Source: Roseicitreum antarcticum (GTDB taxonomy: Bacteria; Pseudomonadota; Alphaproteobacteria; Rhodobacterales; Rhodobacteraceae). From it: a DNA stretch of 64,000 nucleotides. Below, piece after piece: positions 38,877 to 46,877 of this stretch; positions within the stretch are counted from its first letter, which is position 1, and each line of letters opens with the position of its first letter. The notes beneath the pieces are model-generated. The model ran no database searches. It saw only the letters and a program-made list of their open reading frames with translations, and was not told the DNA's origin. The stretch spans positions 2,617,501 through 2,681,500 of the forward strand of contig NZ_CP061498.1 of assembly GCF_014681765.1 (NCBI RefSeq), written 5' to 3'. Made by a program: the position numbers and the translations under genes.

Positions 38877-39053
38877 TTATTTCGTCAAGATCAGCTTTCC
38901 GGCGCGGGTGATGCGCAGATGATAGAGTTTGTCATCCAAGACGATATGCGCCTGAACGCCGCCGCCCGTCAAAACCTGCGCGTCATGGACGGGCACGGTA
39001 TCGGTGGCGGTAACTTTGTCGGCCAGATAAAGATTTGAAACAGACATGTTCAT
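38877..39053 (-). CDS. hemP: Hemin uptake protein HemP
   Basis: A 58-residue protein whose C-terminal half, HIVLDDKLYHLRITRAGKLI followed by LTK, is the HemP family signature (Y-x-L-R-x-T-R-x-G-K-L-I-L-T-K). HemP is small, soluble and iron-regulated; in some bacteria it activates heme uptake genes. No heme transporter is encoded nearby. Its ATG overlaps the stop of a 36-codon frame by four bases, so translation is probably coupled. ATG 39047 is an alternative start two codons in. Confidence 0.87.
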   Translation of the reverse strand: MNMSVSNLYLADKVTATDTVPVHDAQVLTGGGVQAHIVLDDKLYHLRITRAGKLILTK

Positions 39054-39160
39054 TTTGCAGCCCCCTCGACGAAGTCCAGCAGGCGGTCCAGCATTGGGCG
39101 ACGGTGGGTCGGCAGGAAGAGCAGTGCGTTGAAAGATTCGGGCGCGTGCATAAGGTGCAT
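39050..39160 (-). CDS. Small ORF (36 aa) overlapping hemP
   Basis: A 36-codon frame starting MHLMHAPESFNALLFLPTHR and ending in a short charged helix (LDRLLDFVEGAAK). Its stop overlaps the hemP start as ATGA. I do not recognise the sequence. The overlap, and a promoter-like stretch directly upstream, suggest a translated leader or a true small protein. An internal ATG at 39151 is another possible start. Confidence 0.5.
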   Translation of the reverse strand: MHLMHAPESFNALLFLPTHRRPMLDRLLDFVEGAAK

Positions 39161-39199
39161 CCTGAAGGGTTGGGGTTTGGGCTGACCCTTTGGGCTGGC

Positions 39200-39236
39200 A
39201 TGGAATATATCTGACAAAAAAAGTGGGCATTGTCAA
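39200..39236 (-). promoter_or_regulatory. Candidate hemP promoter with inverted repeat
   Basis: On the minus strand TTGACA (39236–39231) is followed about 18–21 nt later by the AT-rich AGATATATT. The -35 element overlaps an inverted repeat TGACA-N14-TGTCA (39212–39235) that could bind an iron regulator. The match to Fur, Irr or RirA sites is not clear. Confidence 0.4.
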
Positions 39237-39356
39237 ACCTGATTCTTTTAGTCTGATTTGGCTGGCGTGTTTTCGCCATCGCCGCCCGGGTGCTGGCAAT
39301 GTCGGCCGGGACGTGCTGCCATGCCAGCCAATCCAACATATGCGAGGGAGACCGCC

Positions 39357-40529
39357 ATGGCCGCGCTACGAACCGCCGTTGATCTGACAGGGCTGGAGGT
39401 CGGCTATGACATCCCCGCGTTGCCCGGCATGACCCAAGACGAGGTGCAGACGCCTTGTCTGCTGCTCGACCTCGATGCGTTGGAACGTAACATCGCCAAG
39501 ATGGGGGCGTTTGCGCGGCGCCACGCCATCCGCCACCGGGCGCATGGCAAGATGCACAAATCGGTGGATGTGGCGCTGTTGCAAGAACGGCTTGGCGGTG
39601 CCTGCGGCGTGTGCTGTCAGAAGGTATCGGAGGCCGAGGTTTTCGTGCGTGGCGGCATCCGCGATGTGCTGGTCAGCAATCAGGTGACCCAGCCCAGCAA
39701 GATCGACCGGCTGGCGCGACTGCCAAAGCGGGGCGCGCGCATCCTGTGCTGTGTTGATGACATGGCGAATATCGCCGACCTGTCCGCCGCCGCCCGGCGG
39801 CATGGCACGCAGATCGAATGTCTGGTTGAGATCGACTGCGGCGCGGGGCGCTGCGGTGTGACGGCGATGCCCGAGGTCGTGGCGCTGGCGCGTGCGATTG
39901 ATGCCGCCGCCGGGCTGAAGTTCGCAGGCATTCAGGCCTATCAGGGCGCGATGCAGCATCTGGGGACCTTTGACGCGCGCGCCAGCCAGGCCGCGGTCGC
40001 GACGGCCATGGCGCGCGAGGCCGTCGCCGCGTTGCATGCGGCAGGGCTGGCATGTGATGTCGTGACCGGGGGCGGCACAGGAAGCTACGGCTTCGAAGCG
40101 AAATCGGGCGTCTATACTGAATTGCAATGCGGGTCCTACGCCTTCATGGATGCGGATTACGGCCGCATTCTGGACCGCGACGGCCAGCGCATGGATGCGG
40201 GTGAATGGGAGAATGCGCTGTTCATCCTGACCAGCGTGATGAGCCATGCCAAGCCCGGACAGGCAGTCTGCGACGCGGGGCTGAAGGTGCAATCGGTCGA
40301 CAGCGGCCTGCCGGTCGTCTTTGGCCGTCAGGATGTGACCTATGTCCAATGCTCGGATGAGCATGGCGTGATCGCCGATCCCGGGGGCGTGCTGGCGATC
40401 AATGACAGGCTGCGCCTCGTGCCCGGGCATTGCGACCCCACATGCAATATTCATGATTGGTATGTCGGCATGCGCGGCGACAGGGTTGAAGTGGTGTGGC
40501 CGGTTTCGGCGCGCGGCAAGGCGTATTGA
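39357..40529 (+). CDS. 3-hydroxy-D-aspartate aldolase / D-threonine aldolase family
   Basis: A 390-residue PLP enzyme of the D-threonine aldolase/D-serine dehydratase-like family. Lys65 in HGKMHKS is the expected PLP lysine, and the C-terminal HCDPTCNIHDWY gives the metal ligands. As I remember it, the sequence is close to BhcC of the beta-hydroxyaspartate cycle (start GYDIPALPGM, end WPVSARGK-Y), which cuts 3-hydroxyaspartate into glycine and glyoxylate. The other bhc genes are not nearby. The ATG at 39357 has GAGGGAG ahead. Confidence 0.85.
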   Translation: MAALRTAVDLTGLEVGYDIPALPGMTQDEVQTPCLLLDLDALERNIAKMGAFARRHAIRHRAHGKMHKSVDVALLQERLGGACGVCCQKVSEAEVFVRGGIRDVLVSNQVTQPSKIDRLARLPKRGARILCCVDDMANIADLSAAARRHGTQIECLVEIDCGAGRCGVTAMPEVVALARAIDAAAGLKFAGIQAYQGAMQHLGTFDARASQAAVATAMAREAVAALHAAGLACDVVTGGGTGSYGFEAKSGVYTELQCGSYAFMDADYGRILDRDGQRMDAGEWENALFILTSVMSHAKPGQAVCDAGLKVQSVDSGLPVVFGRQDVTYVQCSDEHGVIADPGGVLAINDRLRLVPGHCDPTCNIHDWYVGMRGDRVEVVWPVSARGKAY

Positions 40530-40836
40530 AGAAGGGGGCCAATGACCCCGCCGGTATATACGGAACCGGCGAGGGCAGCGGCCGATTTCCCCGGCTTTTG
40601 AGCAGGATCCATTGGCTGCATCGGCGTTTGCGCTACCGGGTGACATTGCGTGCGGGGGCTCTGGCGCGCATGCGAATCCCCTTGATTTGAATACCTGTCT
40701 GAGGCATAAAAAACGAAGCGACGTTATCTCTATCGACTACTGTTCTCCGTCTTCGGCCACAGTCCATTCGATCTTGCACTGACTGAGCCGAGCTGCCGCA
40801 ATACCGTGGGCAGTGATTAAGACAGGAGTTCTCACG
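40530..40836. other. Spacer and long cspA leader region
   Basis: 307 bp without a supportable gene. Near its start is an inverted repeat CGCCGGT-9 nt-ACCGGCG (40549–40571) without a T-run, perhaps ending the aldolase transcript. The right half should hold the cold-shock gene promoter and a long 5' leader, as is usual for csp genes. No clear -35/-10 pair was recognised. Confidence 0.5.
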
Positions 40837-41043
40837 ATGGCTAATGGCACCGTGAAATGGTTTAACGCAACCAAAGGTTTTGGTTTCATCCAGCCCGATG
40901 GCGGTTCGAAAGACGTCTTCGTGCACATCACCGCGCTGGAACGCGCTGGTCTGCGCGGTCTGGACGATGGTCAGAAAGTGACCTTCGACCTGGAAACCAG
41001 CCGTGATGGCCGCCAATCGGCGACCAACCTGGCACTGGCATAA
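40837..41043 (+). CDS. cspA: Cold-shock protein (CspA family)
   Basis: A 68-residue single-domain OB-fold RNA chaperone. The RNA-binding motifs are KGFGFI (RNP1) and VFVHITA (RNP2), and the start is [10 protein letters not shown]. It melts mRNA structure and may act as an antiterminator. ACAGGAG precedes the ATG at good spacing, and a strong terminator follows. Which member of the family it is and whether it is cold-induced cannot be told from sequence. Confidence 0.95.
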   Translation: MANGTVKWFNATKGFGFIQPDGGSKDVFVHITALERAGLRGLDDGQKVTFDLETSRDGRQSATNLALA

Positions 41044-41095
41044 TTCAACGCTGACCAAAGGTCGGTGCTTGAAATTTGGCGTTTAACGCTCGTAG

Positions 41096-41124
41096 GCTGC
41101 CCATACATTGGGCAGCTTTTTTAT
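41096..41124 (+). terminator. Rho-independent terminator of cspA
   Basis: Stem GCTGCCCA / TGGGCAGC with the 5-nt loop TACAT, followed directly by TTTTTTATTT. Confidence 0.95.
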
Positions 41125-41197
41125 TTCGCATAGGTTTTGTGCGACAAACAGCATCTGAACCTTTGACGTTTCACGCCCGGGACCCCATGTCTTTGGC

Positions 41198-41992
41198 ATG
41201 ACTCAAACACAGTTCAGTAGCGGGGCCGAAGTGCGCCGTGATATGGTGCTGGCCACAGATCTGGATGGCACCTTCCTTGGCGGCAGCGATGCCGACCGCA
41301 AGCGACTCTACGCGTGGTTGCGCGATATGGCCCCGGATGTGCGCCTTATCTTCGTGACAGGGCGCGACCCGGCCTTCATTGCCGACCTGTGCCGCGACGG
41401 ATTCGTGCCAACCCCGGAATACGTGATCGGAGATGTCGGCACCACCATTGCGCGGGTTGTCACCGCCCCCGGCAAGGTCGCGATCGAGCCGATTACCGCG
41501 CTGGAGGCTGAAATAAGCGCCACCTGGGCCGATTGCGGCGATCGCGCGCGGGCTCTTTTGCGGGACACGCCAGGCATGTGGGAACAAAGCGTGCCGTTCC
41601 GCTATCGCCTGTCCTACCAATATGACGCGACATTCCGTCCGGAAACTGTCGATCGTGTGCGGGAACTTGGGGTGGATGTGCTGATTTCGCACGGGTGTTT
41701 TGTTGATATCCTGCCAAAGGGCATCAGCAAAGGACCCTCCCTGCTGCGCCTGCTTGGCCATCTGTCGATCCCGCAAGATACCGTTCTGGTGGCGGGTGAT
41801 ACGTTGAACGATCTGTCGATGTTCCAGACCGGATTGCACGGCGCCGTTGTTGGCGGGGCCGAGGCTGAATTGCTGGCCGCCACCAAGGATCTGCCGCGCG
41901 CGCTGCATTGCACGGCCATCGGTGCTGCTGGTATCATCGAGGCGATCCATGCCCATAACCTTCACCCGACCCCACCGGAGATATACGCATGA
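41198..41992 (+). CDS. ggpP: HAD-family phosphatase, probable glucosylglycerol-phosphate phosphatase
   Basis: A 264-residue HAD hydrolase of the sucrose-phosphatase-like (type IIB cap) group. The nucleophile motif is DLDGTF (Asp21, Asp23) and motif IV is GDTLNDLSMF. It overlaps the next gene, a GgpS-type synthase, by four bases (ATGA). This indicates that it removes the phosphate from glucosylglycerol phosphate. In some gammaproteobacteria the same two domains are fused as GgpPS. It is not related to the cyanobacterial GgpP/StpA in an obvious way. The start is weak; a second ATG lies at 41243. Confidence 0.75.
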   Translation: MTQTQFSSGAEVRRDMVLATDLDGTFLGGSDADRKRLYAWLRDMAPDVRLIFVTGRDPAFIADLCRDGFVPTPEYVIGDVGTTIARVVTAPGKVAIEPITALEAEISATWADCGDRARALLRDTPGMWEQSVPFRYRLSYQYDATFRPETVDRVRELGVDVLISHGCFVDILPKGISKGPSLLRLLGHLSIPQDTVLVAGDTLNDLSMFQTGLHGAVVGGAEAELLAATKDLPRALHCTAIGAAGIIEAIHAHNLHPTPPEIYA

Positions 41993-43500
41993 AATCGGAT
42001 CTGGTCATCGTTTATCATCGTCAACCCTATGAAGAGGTTGAGGAAAATGGAAAAACCGTGCTGCGCGAACATTCCAGCCCTAACGGGATTGTGCCCACCC
42101 TCAAGGGGTTTTTTGGGCAGGTCAACCGGGGCGCCTGGGTGGCCTGGAAGCTGGCAGAAGATACCTCTAATCCCGGGTTTGAGCCCGTGATCGAAATCTC
42201 GGACCGGTTTGGCACCTATTCCGTCAGCCGTTTGCCCCTGACCGCCGAAGATGTGCGCAGCTTCTACCATGTCACGTCGAAAGAGGCATTCTGGCCTATC
42301 CTGCACGGGTTCAAGGAGCGCTATAACTATGACCCCGTAGATTGGCCGACCTTTCGCAGCGTCAACTGGGCGTTCGCAGAAGCCGCTGCCGAAGAGGCGT
42401 CGGACGATGCGGTGATCTGGGTGCATGACTACAACCTTTGGCTTGTGCCGGGTTATCTGCGGCAGTTGAAGCCGAACGCGCGCATCTGTTTCTTCCACCA
42501 CACGCCTTTCCCGTCGGCGGATATGTTCAACGTCCTGCCCTGGCGCGATGAGATCCTGGAAAGCCTGCTGGCATGCGATTCGGTCGGTTTTCATATCCCG
42601 CGCTATGCGCAGAATTTCGCCGGTGTTGCCCGCAGCCTGAAGGGCACGCGCGTGTCGAAGGACGAGGTGACGCTGCCTGAACTCTGCCGTCCCGGTGCTG
42701 CGCTCAACGACCGCGTCACGCCGCTGGAGTTGGAGGTCGGTGACCGCCGCGTGGCGATTCATACCAGCCCCGTGGGGGTGAACTTCGATTATATCGAACA
42801 GCTTTCCGCCACCGATGAGGTGGCCACGAAGATCAAGGCCATCCGCGAGGATCTGGGCGATTGCAAGCTGGTGCTGTCGGTGTCGCGTACGGACTACACC
42901 AAAGGCAATATAGAACAGCTGGAAGCGTTCGAGCGGCTTATGCAGCGCCGTCCAGAGTTGCGTGGCAAGGTGCGGCTGATGCTGGTGTCGGTAGGCGCGA
43001 ACCGCAACATGACCGCCTATGAGGAAATTCAGCAGAAGATCGAGGAACTGACCGGGCGCATCAACGGCACCTATGGCAGTTTTGAATGGCAGCCGGTCGC
43101 GCTGATCTCGCAGGCGATCCCGCTGGCGCAGTTGGTGGCGTATTATGGGGCGGCAGATGTCGCCTCGATCACGCCGCTTGCAGACGGGCTGAACCTTGTG
43201 GCGAGCGAGTTTTGCGCGGCCCAGCATGGCGAGGCCCCCGGGGCGCTGATCCTGTCGGAATTCGCAGGATGCGCGGTTCTGCTGGAAGGGGCGATCCCGG
43301 TCAATCCGTTCTCGCACGGGTCGATGGACGCCGCGTTGGACCAGGCGCTGGCCATGGGGCCGGACGAGGCGGTCGCGCGGATGGCCGCCCTTCGCAAGGC
43401 TGCGCGGCGCTGGGACATCGCGGGTTGGACGAAGGATGAGCTGGCGCATTTTGAAAAGCTTCGCCACCTCAACACTTCCGAAAACCGGCCAGCCGCATAA
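41989..43500 (+). CDS. ggpS: Glucosylglycerol-phosphate synthase (GT20)
   Basis: A 503-residue retaining glycosyltransferase. It closely resembles GgpS rather than trehalose-6-phosphate synthase: LVIVYHRQPYEEV at the N-terminus, SPNGIVPTLKGFF, FYHVTSKEAFWPILH, WVHDYNLWLVP, FFHHTPFPSADMFN, and the C-terminal NLVASEF. It would join ADP-glucose to sn-glycerol 3-phosphate to make the precursor of glucosylglycerol, a salt-protective solute. Translation is coupled to the phosphatase. The Mrp Na+/H+ antiporter operon follows. Confidence 0.88.
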   Translation: MKSDLVIVYHRQPYEEVEENGKTVLREHSSPNGIVPTLKGFFGQVNRGAWVAWKLAEDTSNPGFEPVIEISDRFGTYSVSRLPLTAEDVRSFYHVTSKEAFWPILHGFKERYNYDPVDWPTFRSVNWAFAEAAAEEASDDAVIWVHDYNLWLVPGYLRQLKPNARICFFHHTPFPSADMFNVLPWRDEILESLLACDSVGFHIPRYAQNFAGVARSLKGTRVSKDEVTLPELCRPGAALNDRVTPLELEVGDRRVAIHTSPVGVNFDYIEQLSATDEVATKIKAIREDLGDCKLVLSVSRTDYTKGNIEQLEAFERLMQRRPELRGKVRLMLVSVGANRNMTAYEEIQQKIEELTGRINGTYGSFEWQPVALISQAIPLAQLVAYYGAADVASITPLADGLNLVASEFCAAQHGEAPGALILSEFAGCAVLLEGAIPVNPFSHGSMDAALDQALAMGPDEAVARMAALRKAARRWDIAGWTKDELAHFEKLRHLNTSENRPAA

Positions 43501-43523
43501 CGCCGAATTTATCGGGTCTATCG

Positions 43524-43554
43524 CGGGCGCAGTACCGAAACCGGGCTGCGCCCG
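43524..43554 (+). terminator. Possible terminator hairpin after ggpS
   Basis: Stem CGGGCGCAG / CTGCGCCCG with a 13-nt loop, 24 nt after the ggpS stop. There is no proper T-run, so it may only stabilise the 3' end. Confidence 0.35.
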
Positions 43555-43662
43555 TCCGGTTTGGCTTGACACTATGGCCGCGCGTGAAAGATTAAGGGGC
43601 AATCACCCGAAATACCTGTACGACGCCGTGTAGGGCCGCATTAACAACGGAAACCCTGAAGC

Positions 43663-46503
43663 ATGTCCCTTGCTCTTATCGCAGCGCTGCCGTTCCTGGG
43701 CGCGCTTCTGCCCGGTCTGATGATCCGCGCGGGCCGAAATGTCTGCGCGCTGGTCACAGGGGCGTTCACGGCGCTGGCCTTGTTGGGCGTGCTGCTACAT
43801 GCCCCCGCCGTGCTGCGCGGCGAGGTTGTGCAGACGCAGATCGAATGGATGCCGATCCTTGGCCTGAACGCGAATTTCTTCCTCGACGGTTTGGGCCTGC
43901 TGTTTTCCATCCTGATTCTGGGCATCGGGCTGCTGATCATCCTCTACGCCCGGTTCTACCTGTCCAAATCAGACCCGATGGGGCAGTTTTATACCTATCT
44001 GCTGCTGTTTCAGGGCGCGATGGTGGGGATCGTGCTGTCGGACAACATTTTGCTGATGCTGGTGTTCTGGGAGCTGACATCGCTGTCGTCCTTTCTGCTG
44101 ATCGGCTATTGGAAGCACCTGCCCGAAGGGCGGCAGGGCGCGCGCATGGCGCTGGCCGTAACGGGCGGTGGCGGTCTGGCGTTGATCGGGGGGATGCTGA
44201 TCCTGGGCGACATCGTCGGCAGCTACGACCTGACGGTGATCTTGCAAAACGCCGATCTGATCCAGGCGAGCCCGCTGTACCTGCCCGCGCTGATCCTGAT
44301 CTTGCTGGGGGCCTTCACCAAATCAGCGCAGTTTCCGTTCCATTTCTGGTTGCCCCATGCCATGGCCGCGCCGACGCCGGTTTCGGCCTATCTGCACTCG
44401 GCCACCATGGTGAAGGCGGGGCTGTTCCTGCTGGCCCGGCTGTGGCCGGTGCTGTCGGGCAGCGACGCGTGGTTTTACCTCGTCACCGGCGCGGGGCTGA
44501 TCACCATGGTGATGGGGGCCGCGATCGCGCTGTTCAAGGATGATCTGAAGGGGTTGCTGGCGTTCTCGACCGTCTCGCATCTGGGGCTGATAACCATGCT
44601 GCTGGGTACCGGCAGTGCCTTCGGCGCGGTTGTGGCAGTTTTTCACATCATCAACCACGCCACGTTCAAGGCGGCATTGTTCATGACTGCGGGCATTGTG
44701 GACCACGAGGCGCATACGCGCGACATCAAGCGGCTGGGTGGCCTGCGGCATTTGATGCCCGTGACCTTTACCATTGGCACCATTGCGGCGCTGTCGATGG
44801 CGGGGATTCCGCTGCTGAACGGTTTCTTGTCGAAGGAAATGATGCTGGAAGAGGCGGCGCATACCGGGCTTCTTGTCGGGGCGCTGGCGACGCTGGGGGC
44901 GTTGTTCTCGGTCGCCTACAGTTTCCGCTTCATCTCGCATGTGTTTCTGGGCCCTGTGCGGCATGATTACCCCGCGACGCCGCATGATCCGGGGTTTGGG
45001 ATGTGGGCTGCACCTGCGTTTCTGGTCGTTCTGGTCGTGCTGATCGGCATCTTTCCCAACACCATGGTCGGGCCACTGGTCGCTACGGTATCGAGCGCGG
45101 TCATCGGCGGGGCGGAGCTGCCGTATTACGCACTGAAACTGTGGCACGGGCTGGTGCCTGCGCTGTTCATGTCGATTGCGGCGATTGTCGGTGGGTATCT
45201 GGTGCTGCGCGCGCACGCGCCGCTGGACAGGGCGTGGCTGAATGCACGTCGACCTGAAGCAAAGCAGATGTTCGACGCGGTGATCGGCGTGGTTGTGCGG
45301 CTGTCCGCGCGTCTGACTAATATTTTGCACGACGGCGCGATGTCCCGGTATCTGGCGATCTTTACGATTACCGCCGTGGTGTTCAGCGCTGTGGCGTTCA
45401 TGGGCGGCACTCATACTGGCGGGACGAGAGAATTGTTGCCGATTACGATCATGCCGCTGATCGGGTGGGTCTTGCTGGTCGTGGCGACGGTGACGGTAGT
45501 GCTGGTGCATCGCAACCGCCTTTTGTCGCTTGTGTTGATCGGGGTGATCGGGCTGATCATCTCGCTGGCGTTCGTGTATCTGTCCGCGCCTGATCTGGCC
45601 CTGACCCAATTGTCGGTCGAGGTGGTAACGGTCATCTTGCTGCTTCTGGCGCTGAACTACCTGCCGAAGGGCACGCCGGTCGAAAGCACCAGCTTCCGTC
45701 GCACGCGCGATGGGGTGATTTCGGTGGTGGCGGGACTTGGCGTTACGGCGTTGATCTATGCCATCATGACCCGCGACTTCGAAACCATCTCGTGGTTCCA
45801 CCTGGAGAATTCATATTCCGGCGGCGGCGGCACCAATGTGGTCAACGTGATCCTGGTGGACTTCCGGGGCTTTGATACATTTGGCGAAATCATCGTGCTG
45901 GGCATCGCCGCGCTGGCAATCTTCGCCATGGTCGAGGCTTTGCTGACAGGGCGCAGCGGACGTACCTTGTCGAACTGGCCGCGCGATACGACCCATGCTG
46001 GCGACCGGCACCCGCTGATGATGGTGGTGGCCACCCGCGTGGCGCTGCCGATCGCGCTTGTTGTCGGGCTGTTCATCTTCCTGCGCGGTCATGGAGAGCC
46101 GGGTGGCGGCTTCATTGCCGGGCTGGTCGTTGCTATCGCATTGTTGATGCAATACATGGCCAGCGGCTTTGCCTGGGCGCAGGCGCGCCAGCGGATCGAT
46201 TATCACAGCATGATCGCGGCGGGCATCATGATCGCGGCGTTGACCGGGGTGGGCTCATGGCTGGCGGGGCGGCCGTTCCTGACCAGCTCGTTTGGCTATA
46301 TCACCATCCCGCCCCTGTCAGAGTTTGAATGGGCCACGGCGATTGCCTTCGATATCGGCGTGTTCCTGACGGTTGTGGGCGCTGTGATGCTGGCGCTTGC
46401 CAGTCTGGCGCGGATCGCAGGCCGAACCGGCGAGCCGGTGAATGCCGACCCGATGGATATAATCCCTGCCACCCGCGATGCCCGAAAAGAGGAGAGCCAC
46501 TGA
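43663..46503 (+). CDS. mrpA: Fused MrpA/MrpB subunit of the Na+(K+)/H+ antiporter
   Basis: A 946-residue inner-membrane protein. The N-terminal part is a NuoL-like antiporter module with the essential Glu in FWELTSLSSFLL and Lys in AFTKSAQFPFHFWLPHA. The last 150 residues form an MnhB domain (FLRGHGEPGGGFIAGLV). No separate mrpB exists, so A and B are fused, as in PhaAB of rhizobia. The complex uses the proton gradient to expel Na+ or K+ for pH and salt tolerance. It is the first of six genes with overlapping or near-overlapping ends. Confidence 0.95.
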   Translation: MSLALIAALPFLGALLPGLMIRAGRNVCALVTGAFTALALLGVLLHAPAVLRGEVVQTQIEWMPILGLNANFFLDGLGLLFSILILGIGLLIILYARFYLSKSDPMGQFYTYLLLFQGAMVGIVLSDNILLMLVFWELTSLSSFLLIGYWKHLPEGRQGARMALAVTGGGGLALIGGMLILGDIVGSYDLTVILQNADLIQASPLYLPALILILLGAFTKSAQFPFHFWLPHAMAAPTPVSAYLHSATMVKAGLFLLARLWPVLSGSDAWFYLVTGAGLITMVMGAAIALFKDDLKGLLAFSTVSHLGLITMLLGTGSAFGAVVAVFHIINHATFKAALFMTAGIVDHEAHTRDIKRLGGLRHLMPVTFTIGTIAALSMAGIPLLNGFLSKEMMLEEAAHTGLLVGALATLGALFSVAYSFRFISHVFLGPVRHDYPATPHDPGFGMWAAPAFLVVLVVLIGIFPNTMVGPLVATVSSAVIGGAELPYYALKLWHGLVPALFMSIAAIVGGYLVLRAHAPLDRAWLNARRPEAKQMFDAVIGVVVRLSARLTNILHDGAMSRYLAIFTITAVVFSAVAFMGGTHTGGTRELLPITIMPLIGWVLLVVATVTVVLVHRNRLLSLVLIGVIGLIISLAFVYLSAPDLALTQLSVEVVTVILLLLALNYLPKGTPVESTSFRRTRDGVISVVAGLGVTALIYAIMTRDFETISWFHLENSYSGGGGTNVVNVILVDFRGFDTFGEIIVLGIAALAIFAMVEALLTGRSGRTLSNWPRDTTHAGDRHPLMMVVATRVALPIALVVGLFIFLRGHGEPGGGFIAGLVVAIALLMQYMASGFAWAQARQRIDYHSMIAAGIMIAALTGVGSWLAGRPFLTSSFGYITIPPLSEFEWATAIAFDIGVFLTVVGAVMLALASLARIAGRTGEPVNADPMDIIPATRDARKEESH

Positions 46504-46877
46504 TGGAGCTGCTGGTTGCAAGCGGTGTCGGTCTGCTGACGGCGGCCGGGGTCTACCTGATGCTGCGCCTGCGGACCTTCCCGGTCATTCTGGGGCTGTC
46601 GCTGCTGGCGTATGCGGTGAACCTGTTCCTGTTTGCCAGTGGACGGCTGGTGGTAAACCAGCCGCCGGTGCTGCTGAACGAGGGGCCGTATACCGACCCA
46701 TTGCCACAAGCGCTGGCGCTGACTGCTATCGTCATCGCTTTTGGCATGACGGCGCTGGTGGTCATCATGGCGCTGGCGTCCTTTGTCCGTGCGGGCACGG
46801 ATGAGGTGGACATGGAGACCGAAACGCCCGTGGCACATGAGGCGGCTAACGACACCCCGACAGGAGACGCCACGTAA
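46503..46877 (+). CDS. mrpC: Na+/H+ antiporter subunit MrpC
   Basis: A 124-residue NuoK-like membrane protein with three hydrophobic segments and the typical ILGLSLLAYAVNLFLFASG and DPLPQALALTAIVIAFGMTA. The C-terminal tail is acidic. Start and stop overlap neighbours by one base each (TGATG, TAATG), implying tight coupling in the mrp operon. Confidence 0.95.
   Translation: MELLVASGVGLLTAAGVYLMLRLRTFPVILGLSLLAYAVNLFLFASGRLVVNQPPVLLNEGPYTDPLPQALALTAIVIAFGMTALVVIMALASFVRAGTDEVDMETETPVAHEAANDTPTGDAT

Noticed and set aside
41989-43500. Trehalose-6-phosphate synthase (otsA)
   Set aside because: N-terminal and central motifs (SPNGIVPTLK, TSKEAFWPILH) fit glucosylglycerol-phosphate synthase better.
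44323-45801. A 492-codon minus-strand frame opposite mrpA
   Set aside because: Composition is rich in Gln, Arg, His and Asp, typical of antisense shadows of membrane protein genes; no start signal or homology.
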